DNA of 59,442 bases, from assembly GCA_902788315.1 (NCBI GenBank), contig CADAJS010000017.1, positions 1-59,442 of the forward strand. Direction: 5' to 3'. Below the pieces are notes generated by a model. That model did no database searches, was not told where the DNA came from, and saw nothing but the letters and a program-made list of their open reading frames with translations. Shown here one piece after another: positions 1-9,394 of the stretch. Position 1 is the first letter of the stretch; the number at the start of each line of letters is the position of its first letter. Position numbers and translations under genes: made by a program. This DNA comes from an uncultured Bacteroidales bacterium (lineage in GTDB: Bacteria; Bacteroidota; Bacteroidia; Bacteroidales; Bacteroidaceae).

Positions 1-688
1 TCAGCTTGTCACAGCTCTCAAAGGCACTGACGCCAATGGTCTTCACATTCTCGCCCAGCGTCACGGTCATTTCAACGACGCTTTCGTCATCGCCTGCGTT
101 CCAGAAAGCCGCATCGCCAATCTCGGTCACGCCCTTGCCGATGGTGACGTTGGCCAGCTTGTTGGCATCGTAGAACAAGCGTTTGTTGATGGCTGTCACC
201 TTGTCGCCGAACTCCACGCTGGTGGCATTAGGGAACGGTGCCGAGTTCTCGCTGAGTATCAGGTTACGCCCCACATAGACGCTCTTATCTGCATTGGCGC
301 CATACAGGATGCCATAGAAGCCGCTGACCAACTTCAGTTCCTTGTCACTGTCATCGATGTGTATGTTTGTCAGCGACTGGCAGGACTCAAAGGCACGGTT
401 GCCGATGCTGTCCACCGAGGCGGGGATGGTGACGCTTGTGATAGAGGTATTGTCGAAGGCATTGCCCGTAATCAGCGTCACGGTGTAGACCACGCCTTCG
501 TTGACAACCGTCGATGGGATGACAATCTCGCCCCCTATGTCACTAAAAGCCTTCTTGACCGAGACGGTCGTAGGGTTCTTTCCGTTCACCGTAAAAAGCA
601 GATTGCCCTGGGTGAAGAACGTCTGTGCTCCTGCATCCAAGGATGCGAACGCAGTCATCAGAACAAACAAAAGTTTTCTCATACGCAT
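1..688 (-). CDS. BspA-like leucine-rich repeat surface protein (3' end missing)
   Basis: The reading frame starts near 688 (ATG) or 682 (second ATG two codons later) and runs open off the left edge, so about 229 residues are visible. A short signal peptide (MRKLLFVLMTAFASLDAGAQ) is followed by repeats of the BspA/LRR_5 type, seen as recurrent segments such as AFDNTSITSVTIPASVDSIG and KGVTEIGDAAFW. In this family the repeats form a surface-exposed solenoid used for adhesion; that function is known for the family and only inferred here. The C-terminus, where a sorting domain would be, lies outside the window. No perfect promoter could be placed upstream. Confidence 0.75.
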   Translation of the reverse strand, partial: MRMRKLLFVLMTAFASLDAGAQTFFTQGNLLFTVNGKNPTTVSVKKAFSDIGGEIVIPSTVVNEGVVYTVTLITGNAFDNTSITSVTIPASVDSIGNRAFESCQSLTNIHIDDSDKELKLVSGFYGILYGANADKSVYVGRNLILSENSAPFPNATSVEFGDKVTAINKRLFYDANKLANVTIGKGVTEIGDAAFWNAGDDESVVEMTVTLGENVKTIGVSAFESCDKL

Positions 689-774
689 TTTTATTAATAT
701 GTTAATACTGTTTGGTCCATGTTTCCAACGCAAAATAAGGCAAAAATCTTCAGTCACAGACTAACAAAACATGC

Positions 775-810
775 AAAACGACTAACATCGCAATATTTGT
801 TAGTCGTTTT
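775..810 (-). terminator. Hairpin downstream of the acetyltransferase gene
   Basis: Perfect 13-base arms (775-787 and 798-810) enclose a 10-base loop. The hairpin lies behind the stop codon at 937 on the minus strand and is followed there by T-rich sequence, so it probably ends the his-recR-glycosyltransferase transcript. Confidence 0.6.
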
Positions 811-936
811 AGGGAAAATATGCGGCAAGAGAGACTGCCCGGGACAGGAAAGGCTGACGTGTACAGAGGCTTTTCTTAGCGACGACGAAGATGGTGGATG
901 ATAAATAGTGAACCCTTCAGAGGGGCGGATTGCTGC

Positions 937-1449
937 TCAGAGTACTTTCTGAAAAAGGAGGGCGTCGGTAAAGCTGTTGCTACGGCGGAGCCAGTCGGTG
1001 AGCTGAGCCACAGCACTGAATCCAGCCCGACGGAAGAGAGCCTGTGCACGTTCGTTGTCCTCGGCCACGAGGGCATACAGCTGATGCAGGGCGAGGTGGA
1101 GACGGGCATATTCGCAGAGCAGGCGGAGTGCGTCGGTAGCGATGCCCTGCCCTTGCCATTCAGGAAACAGGACGATGCCCACCTCGGCACGCAGATGGCG
1201 GGGCTGGAAATCCTGCAGATCCACGAAGCCCTTGGTGACTCCGTCGCTCCCTTCGATGCAAAGACGAAGCTGTCCGTCCCGATAGATGTCATTGTGTGTA
1301 GTGGCAAGGAACTGGCGAAGGGCATGTGCCGAGAAGGGCACGGTGGCCAGCCCGTCGGGCCAGAGACGGGTGTCGTTCTCCACGAGATACATCGTGTCGA
1401 GGTCTTCCGGCTCCACGGCGCGTAATATGATACGTTCAGAACTAAGCAT
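937..1449 (-). CDS. GNAT family N-acetyltransferase
   Basis: A 170-residue protein of the Gcn5-related family, RimJ/RimL-like group. The start at 1449 (MLSSERIILRAVEPEDL) fits the usual family beginning 'L.TERLILR'; a longer frame up to 1614 lies inside the upstream gene and is not needed. The acetyl-CoA loop is visible as EWQGQGIATDAL (Q/RxxGxG/A), followed by a C-terminal segment (EDNERAQALFRRAGF) typical of the fold. The start overlaps the end of the glycosyltransferase gene by 8 bases, which suggests translational coupling. The substrate cannot be told from sequence; acetylation of an amino sugar or a ribosomal or small-molecule amine is possible. Confidence 0.85.
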   Translation of the reverse strand: MLSSERIILRAVEPEDLDTMYLVENDTRLWPDGLATVPFSAHALRQFLATTHNDIYRDGQLRLCIEGSDGVTKGFVDLQDFQPRHLRAEVGIVLFPEWQGQGIATDALRLLCEYARLHLALHQLYALVAEDNERAQALFRRAGFSAVAQLTDWLRRSNSFTDALLFQKVL

Positions 1450-2524
1450 CGTCAGTGGGAGTATCGGTTTGAGAAGGTACGTATGGTACGACCTCGCCCG
1501 GCATAATGACCACGCCGGCCTTTGCCGAATAGGTGCGCAACAAGGCGCCGGGATCACAATCCTGTGTCTGAAGGGCGGCGAACATGTGGGAGACAGGAGT
1601 GGTGTCGAAGTCAAACGACATGTACTTCACCGGACAAGGCTTGGGCGGAGGGAAGCCCAAGGCGCGGCGCACCATGTCCCACGTAGGGCCACACATATCC
1701 AGAAATGCCCGCACATAGACTGCCGTCTTGACCACATATCCCAGCAGGCGGTTGCGACGGCTGTAGTGCTTGTTGTAGAAGATGAGCATGGCATTGTAGA
1801 AGACACTCACGTATCGGTAACTGCTCTTCACGGTGCTCTCGCCCTTGTAGTGCAGGATGGGCAGCGGCAGGTAATAGTTCTTCCAGCCGCCCTTCAGGAG
1901 CCGGTAGCTGAGGTCCACATCCTCGCCGTACATGAAGAAGTCTTCGTCGAGCAGTCCCACTTGGTCGAGGGCTTTGCGCCGGAGCATATTGAATGCGCCG
2001 GAAATCACCTCGATGGGAGCCGGAGCCTCGCGGTCGAGGTACTGCATGTAATAGTGACCGAAGATGCGGCTCCGGGGAAAGAGCTTGCCCAGACCGCTCA
2101 TCTTGCAGAAGCTGGTGAAGGGAGTGGGCAGTCCGCGCCGGCTTTCGAGGGCAAAGGTGCCGTCGGCATTTAGCATCTTCACGCCCGTGGCCCCCACCTC
2201 CGGGTGCTCGTCAAGGAAACGGACGCAGCCCGCCAAAGTGTCCTCGGCCACCAGCGTGTCGGGGTTAAGCAGGAGCACATACTCACCCGTACTGCGGCGG
2301 ATGGCCTGATTGTTGGCTCGCGAGAACCCGACGTTCTCCGTGTTGGGTATGAAATGGACATCGGGAAAACGCGTCCAAAGATAATGGTAGCTGTCGTCTG
2401 TACTGGCATTGTCCACCACCCAGACCTCACTTTCGATCAGTGCCGTGGCACGCCGCAACGAGCGCAGGCATTGTTCAAGGTGGTACTTGACATTATAGCT
2501 GACGATGACAATACTCAGTTTCAT
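1442..2524 (-). CDS. Family 2 glycosyltransferase
   Basis: A 360-residue GT-A glycosyltransferase of the GT2, WbbL/rhamnosyltransferase-like group. Visible marks are the N-terminal SIVIVSYN strand (residues 4-11), VVDNAST (36-42), the metal-binding NPDT (87-90), and the ED pair at 201-202 within EDVDLSYRLL. There is no membrane anchor. Such enzymes build surface polysaccharide or glycan on the cytoplasmic face; donor and acceptor cannot be predicted. The gene sits 12 bases after the small membrane protein gene and overlaps the acetyltransferase start, so it belongs to the downstream part of the his-recR transcript. Confidence 0.88.
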   Translation of the reverse strand: MKLSIVIVSYNVKYHLEQCLRSLRRATALIESEVWVVDNASTDDSYHYLWTRFPDVHFIPNTENVGFSRANNQAIRRSTGEYVLLLNPDTLVAEDTLAGCVRFLDEHPEVGATGVKMLNADGTFALESRRGLPTPFTSFCKMSGLGKLFPRSRIFGHYYMQYLDREAPAPIEVISGAFNMLRRKALDQVGLLDEDFFMYGEDVDLSYRLLKGGWKNYYLPLPILHYKGESTVKSSYRYVSVFYNAMLIFYNKHYSRRNRLLGYVVKTAVYVRAFLDMCGPTWDMVRRALGFPPPKPCPVKYMSFDFDTTPVSHMFAALQTQDCDPGALLRTYSAKAGVVIMPGEVVPYVPSQTDTPTDDA

Positions 2525-2536
2525 TGGCTTTCGCGG

Positions 2537-2893
2537 TTAGTCCTGCATCACTCGGTGAAGCAATATAAAAAAAGCCACGGCGAGCAGAGGCAGACAGAAG
2601 AGGAAGTTGCGCTCACCCAGGAGGTAGTAGTCGATAAGCACCAGCACGGCGGGCGACGTAATCAGCGACAGACGCAACAAGGGATTCCAGCCCGTCTGGC
2701 GCAGGGCTAGAAAGACCCCCACGAGGGTGCTTGCCGCGCAGACCACCCCGAAGGCATACTGCACCGAAGGCGTCACGGCCTCAGGCGGCAGGAGCGATCC
2801 CTGACGACGGATAACAATCTCAAACAGCAGTGCCGTGAGAAGCACCCCTGCCAACATTGCGAGAAAAACGAAGAAAATTTGTTTCTTAGTCAT
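2537..2893 (-). CDS. Small four-helix membrane protein, unknown function
   Basis: A 118-residue hydrophobic protein. The start at 2893 (MTKKQIFFVFLAMLAGVLL) is chosen because the upstream extension runs into recR and is not hydrophobic. About four membrane segments can be seen, near residues 4-24, 43-62, 70-90 and 95-112, with a polar loop (RRQGSLLPPEAVTPS) after the first. I do not recognise a named family. It begins 16 bases after recR and precedes the glycosyltransferase by 12 bases, so it is surely cotranscribed. Confidence 0.7.
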   Translation of the reverse strand: MTKKQIFFVFLAMLAGVLLTALLFEIVIRRQGSLLPPEAVTPSVQYAFGVVCAASTLVGVFLALRQTGWNPLLRLSLITSPAVLVLIDYYLLGERNFLFCLPLLAVAFFILLHRVMQD

Positions 2894-2909
2894 TGACTTG
2901 TCTTTAATT

Positions 2910-3521
2910 TCATTGTGTACTGAACGGGATGCGCCCCTGCAGGGCACGCCCCAGCGTGACTTCGTCGGTGTATTGCAGTTCGTCGTTCTGGGCCACGCCT
3001 CGTGCAATGACGGTGACTCGCACACCGCTGTCCTGCAGGCGCCGGTAGATATAGAATCCCGTGGCGTCGCCCTCCATCGTGCTGCTCAGCGCCAGGATGA
3101 CCTCGGCCACACCGCCCTGCCCAACGCGGTCCACGAGGCTCTGTATCTCGAGATCAGCCGGTCCCACGCCCTCCATGGGCGAGATGATGCCACCCAGCAC
3201 GTGGTAGAGGCCGCGATACTGCTGTGTGTTTTCGATGGCCATCACGTCCTGGATGTTCTCCACCACGCAGACCAGCGAGTTGTCACGCGAGGTGTTGGCA
3301 CAGATGTCACACAGTTCGTCGTCACAGATATTGTGGCACAGACGGCAGTAGCGTACATCACGACGCAGCGTCACGAGGCTGTCGGCCAGCGCCTCTGTCT
3401 GGCTCTCCTCCTGACGGAGAAGGTGAAGCACGAGGCGCAACGCTGTGCGTTGTCCGATACCAGGCAGGCGGCTGACCTCGCCCACGGCTCGTTCCAGGAG
3501 TGCAGAGGGATAGCTGGTCAT
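2910..3521 (-). CDS. recR: Recombination mediator protein RecR
   Basis: A 203-residue protein of the expected length. It shows an N-terminal helix-hairpin-helix region ([12 protein letters not shown], 19-30), a zinc-finger cysteine cluster (C59, C62, C66, C71, C74), and a Toprim domain starting at [13 protein letters not shown] with the downstream GVGPADL segment. RecR works with RecO and RecF to load RecA on gapped DNA. Its start codon overlaps the hisB stop by four bases (ATGA), so it is coupled to histidine biosynthesis genes only by transcription and translation, not by pathway. Confidence 0.96.
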   Translation of the reverse strand: MTSYPSALLERAVGEVSRLPGIGQRTALRLVLHLLRQEESQTEALADSLVTLRRDVRYCRLCHNICDDELCDICANTSRDNSLVCVVENIQDVMAIENTQQYRGLYHVLGGIISPMEGVGPADLEIQSLVDRVGQGGVAEVILALSSTMEGDATGFYIYRRLQDSGVRVTVIARGVAQNDELQYTDEVTLGRALQGRIPFSTQ

Positions 3522-4582
3522 AGGACTCCCTTACTGCTTGGCAGCTGATAATGGGCAATGTCGCGCCGCACCGCCATGCGGATGCTGCGGGCCAACGCCT
3601 TGAATATACCCTCTATCTTATGGTGCTCGTTCTCTCCCTCGGCTTTGATGTTCAGGTTCATGCGGGCACTGTCCGACAGACTCTTGAAGAAGTGGCGGAA
3701 CATCTCGGTGGGCACGTCGCCCACCCGCTCGCGCCGGAACTCGGCATCCCACACGAGCCAGGGCCGACCGCCGAAGTCGAGCGCCACCTGGCAGAGGCAA
3801 TCGTCCATGGGCAGGCAGAAGCCGTAGCGCTCGATGCCACGCTTGTCGCCCAGCGCTTCGGCAAGACACTGTCCCAAAGCCAGTGCCACGTCTTCGATGG
3901 TGTGATGCTCATCCACGTGAAGGTCGCCACGGCAGCGTATGTATAGGTCCACCATGCCATGACGCGCTATCTGCTCCAGCATGTGGTCAAAGAATCCGAG
4001 CCCCGTCTGTATGTCGGCTATGCCGTCGCCATCGAGATTCAGCCGCACGCAGATGTCCGTCTCGCTGGTAGTGCGTCGAACCTCAGCCTTGCGCACGCCG
4101 GCAAAGGCCAGTTCGCAGACACGCTCCCACGTCATCTCGGCTCCCAGAATGAGGCTTCCGCAGCCCAAGTTCTCGGCCAGCATGGCATCGGTCTGCCTGT
4201 CGCCGATGACCCAGCTGTGGGCCAGGTCGTAATCGCCCTCGATATATTTCGTGAGCATGGCTGTGCCGGGCTTGCGGGTGGGCAGGTTGTCGGCGGGAAA
4301 ACTGCGGTCGATATGGATGGCATCAAAGGTGACGCCCTCGCCCTCGAGCGTATCGAGCATCAGTTGGTGGGTGGGCCAGAAGTCGGCTTCGGGATAGGCA
4401 TCGGTGCCCAACCCGTCCTGATTGCTGACCAGGACAAAGAGGTAGTCCGTATGGCGGCGCAGGAAGGAGAGCGCTCCGATGGCTCCCGGCACGAAGCGGA
4501 ACTTATCGTAGCTATCTATCTGTTCGTCGGCAGGCTCACGCAGGATGGTGCCGTCGCGGTCGATGAATAGGATGCGTCTCAT
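3518..4582 (-). CDS. hisB: Bifunctional histidinol-phosphatase / imidazoleglycerol-phosphate dehydratase
   Basis: A 354-residue fusion of two histidine-pathway enzymes. The first half is a HAD phosphatase (FIDRDGT at residues 6-12, nucleophile D8, acid/base D10; later KPG and [14 protein letters not shown]), which converts histidinol phosphate to histidinol. The second half, from about residue 165, is the dehydratase, with [13 protein letters not shown], the metal-binding HHTIED and the second histidine motif HHKIEG. The fusion is the same arrangement as in enterobacteria and is usual in Bacteroidales. It follows hisC by 18 bases and overlaps recR by four bases. Confidence 0.97.
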   Translation of the reverse strand: MRRILFIDRDGTILREPADEQIDSYDKFRFVPGAIGALSFLRRHTDYLFVLVSNQDGLGTDAYPEADFWPTHQLMLDTLEGEGVTFDAIHIDRSFPADNLPTRKPGTAMLTKYIEGDYDLAHSWVIGDRQTDAMLAENLGCGSLILGAEMTWERVCELAFAGVRKAEVRRTTSETDICVRLNLDGDGIADIQTGLGFFDHMLEQIARHGMVDLYIRCRGDLHVDEHHTIEDVALALGQCLAEALGDKRGIERYGFCLPMDDCLCQVALDFGGRPWLVWDAEFRRERVGDVPTEMFRHFFKSLSDSARMNLNIKAEGENEHHKIEGIFKALARSIRMAVRRDIAHYQLPSSKGVL

Positions 4583-4600
4583 CTTGATTGCATTGGTTGC

Positions 4601-5650
4601 TTATGGTTTGTACTGGCGTAGGGCACCCAGCAGTTCGTTGTTCTCCTGGGGGGTGCCCACAGTGATGCGCAGGCATCCGGCACAGAGCTGGACGCGGTTG
4701 CGGTTGCGCACGACCACACCGCGCTCCACCAGGTAGCGGTAGATGCGGTCGGCATCCGACACGCGAATGAGGACAAAGTTGGCCGCCGTGGGATAGAGCT
4801 GCTGGCAGATGGGCAGTTCGTGCAGGGCGGGAAGCAGATGGTCGCGCTCCTGCCTGATCTGTGCCACCCATCGCTCCACCTTCACCGTGTCGGCGAGCAG
4901 CTGCATGGCGTAGTCCTGTGTCAGACGGTTCACATTGTAGGGGTACTTCACCTTGTTGAACAGGCCGATTATCTCAGCGGTAGAGAAAGCGATGCCCAGC
5001 CGCACTCCGGCTGATGCCCAAGCCTTGCTGAAGGTATTCAGGACGATGAGATTGGGGATACGTCCGGCAAAGAGGCGCAGGGGCAGCTGGTCGGAGAAAT
5101 CGGAATAGGCCTCGTCCACCACGACAATGCCACGGAAGTGGCGGATGACCTTCTCCACCTCCTCGCGCACGAGGTCGTTGCCCGTGGGATTATTTGGCGA
5201 GCAGAGCCAGATGACCTTGGTGTGCTCATCGGTGGCTGCAAGCAGCTTCTCGGCACTGGGCTGGAAATGGTCGTCGAGCAACACGGGGCGGTACTCCACG
5301 TCGTTCACGTCGGCACAGACGCGGTACATGCCGTAGGTGGGCTCGATGGCCACCACATTGTCGATGCCGGGACGGCAGAAAACGCGATATACCAGATCGA
5401 TGGCCTCGTCAGACCCATTGCCCAGGAATATCTGTTCGGGACGCACGCCCTTCATCGGTGCCAGCCGAGCCTTGAGTTCTTCCTGCAAGGGGTCGGGGTA
5501 GCGATTGACGGGGTCGTTATAGGGGCTCTCGTTGGCATCCAGAAAGACATGGGCGTCCATGCCCTTGAATTCGTCGCGGGCACAGCTGTAGGGTGTCAGT
5601 GCCCAGATATTCGGCCGCACGAGGCGGCTCAAGTCGAAGTCGTTCTGCAT
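4601..5650 (-). CDS. hisC: Histidinol-phosphate aminotransferase
   Basis: A PLP-dependent fold-type I aminotransferase of about 349 residues that makes histidinol phosphate from imidazole-acetol phosphate and glutamate. Marks are [11 protein letters not shown] near the N-terminus, the [10 protein letters not shown] turn, [17 protein letters not shown], and the Schiff-base lysine in [16 protein letters not shown] prefer the start at 5650 ([16 protein letters not shown]), which matches the family length; an in-frame ATG at 5677 would add nine residues. It lies 193 bases after hisD. Confidence 0.95.
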   Translation of the reverse strand: MQNDFDLSRLVRPNIWALTPYSCARDEFKGMDAHVFLDANESPYNDPVNRYPDPLQEELKARLAPMKGVRPEQIFLGNGSDEAIDLVYRVFCRPGIDNVVAIEPTYGMYRVCADVNDVEYRPVLLDDHFQPSAEKLLAATDEHTKVIWLCSPNNPTGNDLVREEVEKVIRHFRGIVVVDEAYSDFSDQLPLRLFAGRIPNLIVLNTFSKAWASAGVRLGIAFSTAEIIGLFNKVKYPYNVNRLTQDYAMQLLADTVKVERWVAQIRQERDHLLPALHELPICQQLYPTAANFVLIRVSDADRIYRYLVERGVVVRNRNRVQLCAGCLRITVGTPQENNELLGALRQYKP

Positions 5651-5783
5651 GTAGGTATTTCGGTTATCTGTTTTCACTCGTCTTGTTCATTCTCTGTGTC
5701 CCATTTCCGGGGGCAAGACAGCCCGTAGCCGGGGTGGCTCAGGATGGGACGTTGCGGGGTGGCAGGCCACGGCGGCTTTGGCG

Positions 5784-5827
5784 GAGTGCCGCGGCGAGGT
5801 TGGTGGAGTGCCGCGGCGAGGTTGGTG
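5784..5827. repeat. 22-base perfect tandem duplication in the hisD-hisC gap
   Basis: Two adjacent copies of GAGTGCCGCGGCGAGGTTGG plus TG (5784-5805 and 5806-5827). They are directly followed by a segment (about 5822-5848) resembling one at 13353-13376. The pair lies between the hisD stop and hisC start. No function is evident. Confidence 0.8.
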
Positions 5828-5843
5828 GCCTACCACCATTTTC

Positions 5844-7151
5844 TCACCCCTGCGCCGCGCCGTCGGCAGCCTCTGCCTGGCGCAGACGCAACGACATGGC
5901 CTGGCGGTGGGCATCCAGCTGTTCGCCAGCAGCCATCAGCTCCACGGCGGGGCCGATGCGGCGTATGCCCTCAGGCGTGATATGCTGGAACGTCATCTTG
6001 CGGCAGAAGCTGTCCAGATTAACACCGCTGTAGGCCACAGCATACCCATTGGTGGGCAGGGTGTGATTGGTGCCGCTGGCATAGTCTCCGGCGCTCTCGG
6101 GCGTCCAGGGGCCGAGGAATACGCTCCCGGCATTGCGCACGCCGAGGGCCAGTTCCTCATAGTTGGCAGTCTCGATGATCAGGTGCTCGGGGGCGTAACG
6201 ATTAGTAATGTCAAGCATTGCACGGTCGTCCCCCACCAGGATTATTTTACTCGATTCGAGGGACTTCTGAGCAATTTCACGGCGGGGCAGGCGAGCCAGC
6301 TGAGCCTCCACCTCGGCCTGTACCTGCGGGATGAGCGACTCGCTATGGGTAACCAGAAGCACCTGGCTGTCCACTCCATGCTCGGCCTGGCTCAGCAGGT
6401 CGGCGGCCACGAAGGCAGGATTGCTGCTCTCATCGGCCAGCACCTCCACCTCGCTGGGACCGGCAGGCATGTCGATGGCCACGTCGTGAAGCGATACTTG
6501 CTGCTTGGCACACATGACAAACTGGTTGCCGGGACCGAATATCTTATAGACCCGGGGCACACTCTCGGTACCGAAGGCCATGGCTCCGATAGCCTGCACA
6601 CCGCCTATCTTGAAGACACGGCTTACGCCGGCGATGCGGGCGGCCACCAGGATGGCGGGGTTCACAGTGCCGTCGGGCCGCGGCGGGGTGCAGAGGACAA
6701 TCTCGTCGCACCCTGCGATACGGGCCGGGGTGGCCAGCATCAAGACGGTGCTGAACAGAGGAGCGGTGCCGCCAGGGATGTACAGGCCGACACGCTCGAT
6801 AGGGACAGCCTTCTGCCAGCAGGTGACTCCCTCGGTGACCTCGACCTTCTCTCCCTCGAAACGTTGGGAGGCATGGAACTTCTCAATGTTCCGATGGGCC
6901 AGCTTCAACGCGCCTTTCAGCTCGTCGTCCACCAGTGTCTCGGCTTCGGCCATCTCCTCGGGAGTGACGGCCAGCGCGTCGAGCCGGACATGGTCGAATC
7001 GCGCTTCGTATTCACGCACCGCAGCATCGCCACGTTGCCGCACATCGTCCAGCACGGCAGCGACGGTGGCATTCAGGTCGGCCGCATCACGCACGGGGCG
7101 CTTCAGCAACTCGTCCAGTTCCTCGTCAGATGGGTATCTGTAAACCTTCAT
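5844..7151 (-). CDS. hisD: Histidinol dehydrogenase
   Basis: A 435-residue enzyme of normal length that oxidises histidinol to histidine with two NAD+ in the last two pathway steps. Conserved pieces include YIPGGTAPLFSTVLML, KIGGVQAIGAMAFGT, the GPGN segment, DMPAGPSEV, the zinc-site stretch LLSQAEHGVDSQ and the later GTNHTLPT with its catalytic histidine. It follows hisG with a 94-base gap holding a short palindrome (about 7204-7221) and precedes hisC by 193 bases. Its stop codon lies inside a short sequence resembling one found again near 13.36 kb, so the extreme 3' end may have been touched by a repeat insertion. Confidence 0.97.
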   Translation of the reverse strand: MKVYRYPSDEELDELLKRPVRDAADLNATVAAVLDDVRQRGDAAVREYEARFDHVRLDALAVTPEEMAEAETLVDDELKGALKLAHRNIEKFHASQRFEGEKVEVTEGVTCWQKAVPIERVGLYIPGGTAPLFSTVLMLATPARIAGCDEIVLCTPPRPDGTVNPAILVAARIAGVSRVFKIGGVQAIGAMAFGTESVPRVYKIFGPGNQFVMCAKQQVSLHDVAIDMPAGPSEVEVLADESSNPAFVAADLLSQAEHGVDSQVLLVTHSESLIPQVQAEVEAQLARLPRREIAQKSLESSKIILVGDDRAMLDITNRYAPEHLIIETANYEELALGVRNAGSVFLGPWTPESAGDYASGTNHTLPTNGYAVAYSGVNLDSFCRKMTFQHITPEGIRRIGPAVELMAAGEQLDAHRQAMSLRLRQAEAADGAAQG

Positions 7152-7245
7152 CTCGCATTAACTGTTTGAATATATACATTTCTTTCCATCCCTCCCTGGG
7201 TTTCCCTCTCTTCGAAGAGGGTCGGGGGTGAGGCTGGCGTCACGT

Positions 7246-8097
7246 TTACAATATCATTTTCTCAATAGGCAGCACCAGGATGCCCTGTGCACCGAGCGAC
7301 TTCAGCTGGCGAATGATTTCCCAGAAGCGATGCTCGTCGATGACCGTGTGCACACTGCTCCACCCCTCGGTGGCTAAGGGCATCACGGTGGGGCTCTTAG
7401 CTCCAGGAAGTACAGCGACCACATCGGGCACACGTTCGGTGGGCACGTTCATCAGCACGTACTTCTTGTCCTCGGCCGCCTTGACCGCTTCGATGCGGAA
7501 GAGCAGTTCGTCCAGCGTGGCGCGTTTCTCATCATCGAGACGGCGGTTGGCAATCAGGACGGCCTCACTCTCCATGACCACCTCCACCTCGGCCAGATTG
7601 TTGCTCACCAGCGTGCTACCACTCGAGACGATGTCGAAGATGGCATCCGAGAGGCCGATGCCCGGACTGATCTCCACCGAGCCGGTGATGACATGGATGT
7701 CGGCGGCGATATGATGACGCTGCATGAAACGGCGGAGAATGCAGGGATAGGAGGTGGCTATCTTCTTCCCCTCGAACCACTTCAAGCCCGAGTATGCAGT
7801 GTTCTTGGGAATGGCCAGTGAAAGGCGGCAACGGCTGAAGCCCAGCGGGCGCACCACCTCGGCATCCTCATGGCGCTCCTCAAACTCATTGAGGCCCACA
7901 ATGCCCAGATCGGCCACGCCCGTGGCCACGCTCTGCGGGATATCGTCGTCACGGAGATAAAGAATCTCTACAGGAAAATTGCTGCTCTGCACCAGCAGGG
8001 TGCGTTTGCTGCTGCTCACTTTTATGCCAGCTTCGGCAAGCAGGGCCATCGTATCCTCATTGAGGCGTCCCTTGGACTGTACGGCTATTCGTAACAT
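7246..8097 (-). CDS. hisG: ATP phosphoribosyltransferase, long form
   Basis: A 283-residue enzyme that condenses ATP and PRPP in the first committed step of histidine synthesis. The length and the C-terminal ACT-like regulatory domain (about residues 205-283, ending GAQGILVLPIEKMIL) show the long form, which is feedback-inhibited by histidine and needs no HisZ. The N-terminus has the typical RIAVQSKGRL start and SGSTLVSNNL corresponds to the PRPP loop region. It is the first gene of the hisGDCB-recR run. Confidence 0.97.
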   Translation of the reverse strand: MLRIAVQSKGRLNEDTMALLAEAGIKVSSSKRTLLVQSSNFPVEILYLRDDDIPQSVATGVADLGIVGLNEFEERHEDAEVVRPLGFSRCRLSLAIPKNTAYSGLKWFEGKKIATSYPCILRRFMQRHHIAADIHVITGSVEISPGIGLSDAIFDIVSSGSTLVSNNLAEVEVVMESEAVLIANRRLDDEKRATLDELLFRIEAVKAAEDKKYVLMNVPTERVPDVVAVLPGAKSPTVMPLATEGWSSVHTVIDEHRFWEIIRQLKSLGAQGILVLPIEKMIL

Positions 8098-8192
8098 ATC
8101 TGCAATGTATTAATCTGCTCACTATGCCCGCCGTTCGAGGGTGCGGGCCACACTTTCAGGTGCCGCAAAACCAGTCGGCGGCATATCCCGTG

Positions 8193-8200
8193 CAAAGGTA
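8193..8200 (-). promoter_or_regulatory. Candidate -7 element for the his operon
   Basis: Minus-strand TACCTTTG matches the Bacteroidetes -7 consensus TAnnTTTG. No good TTTG lies 19-20 bases upstream (only GCTG), so the call rests on one element. It would give a leader of about 90 bases before hisG. Confidence 0.45.
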
Positions 8201-8236
8201 CAAAGATTTTTCCACATCACAGCGCTACACATCTAT

Positions 8237-8274
8237 TATTTTACGTGCACGCGCGTATTTTACGTGCACGCGCG
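8237..8274. repeat. 19-base tandem repeat with ACGTGCACGCGCG core
   Basis: Two perfect adjacent copies of TATTTTACGTGCACGCGCG (8237-8255, 8256-8274), between hisG and the lactonase gene and just upstream of the candidate his promoter. The core contains the palindrome GTGCAC. Confidence 0.85.
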
Positions 8275-8299
8275 AAAGGATAGCTCTCAGCAAGCCCCA

Positions 8300-9367
8300 C
8301 TATCGCTCCAGGAACTGCAGACAGACGGGTTTGGGCATGTGAATGCGCTCGTGGGTGTCGGAAAGCTCGCCCGTGGTGAGATTGCGGCGAAAGATTTCCA
8401 CCACATCGGCGTCGCGACAGGCCACAAGGAGATAGCGTCCGTCGGGACTGATGGCGAAGTTACGGGGATGAGCAGCCGTGGGCTGGTAGCCCACCTTGGT
8501 GAGAGTGCCGTCGGCACGAACGCGCAGGATAGAGATGCCGTCGCCTTGCAGGCGATGGCTGGTATATACGAAGCGACCGTCGGGCGAGAGGTGAATGTCG
8601 GCACTCCCGCCGGCGCCGAGCGAGTCGGCACGCAGAGTCTGGATCACCCGGATACGCGTCGGGTCGGAATAATCCAGCGTGCACACCTCGCCGGAAAGTT
8701 CTCCCAGAAGATAGGCCAAGGGGCGCTCACAGGAGAAACAGAGATGGCGTGGCCCGAGGCCGGCCTTGATGAAATGGTCCGTCTGATGCTGTGCATCGAG
8801 AAGCGGCATCCCGTCCTTGCCCACGGGAAATGCATGCACCTGATCTGTTCCCAAGTCGTCGCACCACATCTGGCTCCCGTCGGGGGCGAAATAGACGGCA
8901 TGCAGATAGGGGCGCGTTTGCCGTTCGGGGTCCACGCTGTGCCCTGCGAAGCGGTAAGGCCGGCCTTCGAGTAGGCGTCCTAGGCGGTCGAGCGGGAAGG
9001 CGGTAACGCTTCCGCCAAAGTAGTTCGCCGTCAGCACCATCTGCCCATTAGGGCTGAGTACGATGTTACAGGGTGCGCCGCCGTGTGTGAGCCGGCTGTT
9101 CACGAGGCGCAGCCGGCCCTTTCGGGGACTGAACTTCAAATAATTCGCCGTGCTGGTCTCCCCGCTGTCCTCGCCCACGGCATATACATGCCGCCCGTCT
9201 CCCGACAGACAGAGAAAGCTGGGGTTCGAGATACCCGACGCTCCAGTCACATATGTCGCCTCGCCCGTCTGCGGCTCAAAAGTATATACCCGAATGCCCT
9301 CGGCCTCAGCACTCGAATAACTGCCTATCAAAAGATAGAGCGACGCCAGAATGTTTAATATGCCCAT
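8300..9367 (-). CDS. Lactonase family beta-propeller protein (6-phosphogluconolactonase-like)
   Basis: About 355 residues of the seven-bladed propeller family (PF10282) that includes E. coli Pgl/YbhE and fungal cyclases. Repeated blade motifs are visible: NPSFLCLSGDGRHVYAVGE, NIVLSPNGQMVLTANY, HAVYFAPDGSQMWCDDLG, DIHLSPDGRFVYTSHR and NFAISPDGRYLLVACR. The start at 9367 (MGILNILASLYLLIGSY) is set by the propeller's first strand 'LYLLIGSY' and by a perfect promoter 28 bases upstream. A role as 6-phosphogluconolactonase in the pentose phosphate pathway is plausible, but members of this family also act on other substrates, and the N-terminus might be a weak export signal. Confidence 0.85.
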   Translation of the reverse strand: MGILNILASLYLLIGSYSSAEAEGIRVYTFEPQTGEATYVTGASGISNPSFLCLSGDGRHVYAVGEDSGETSTANYLKFSPRKGRLRLVNSRLTHGGAPCNIVLSPNGQMVLTANYFGGSVTAFPLDRLGRLLEGRPYRFAGHSVDPERQTRPYLHAVYFAPDGSQMWCDDLGTDQVHAFPVGKDGMPLLDAQHQTDHFIKAGLGPRHLCFSCERPLAYLLGELSGEVCTLDYSDPTRIRVIQTLRADSLGAGGSADIHLSPDGRFVYTSHRLQGDGISILRVRADGTLTKVGYQPTAAHPRNFAISPDGRYLLVACRDADVVEIFRRNLTTGELSDTHERIHMPKPVCLQFLER

Positions 9368-9394
9368 TTGACCTACCTTATATATTATATGCTG

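Noticed and set aside
1450..1614. N-terminal extension of the acetyltransferase frame
   Set aside because: It lies wholly inside the glycosyltransferase gene and precedes the standard family start.
8098..8299. A riboswitch or his leader peptide upstream of hisG
   Set aside because: No run of histidine codons and no conserved riboswitch core could be seen; the gap is explained by a promoter element and a tandem repeat.
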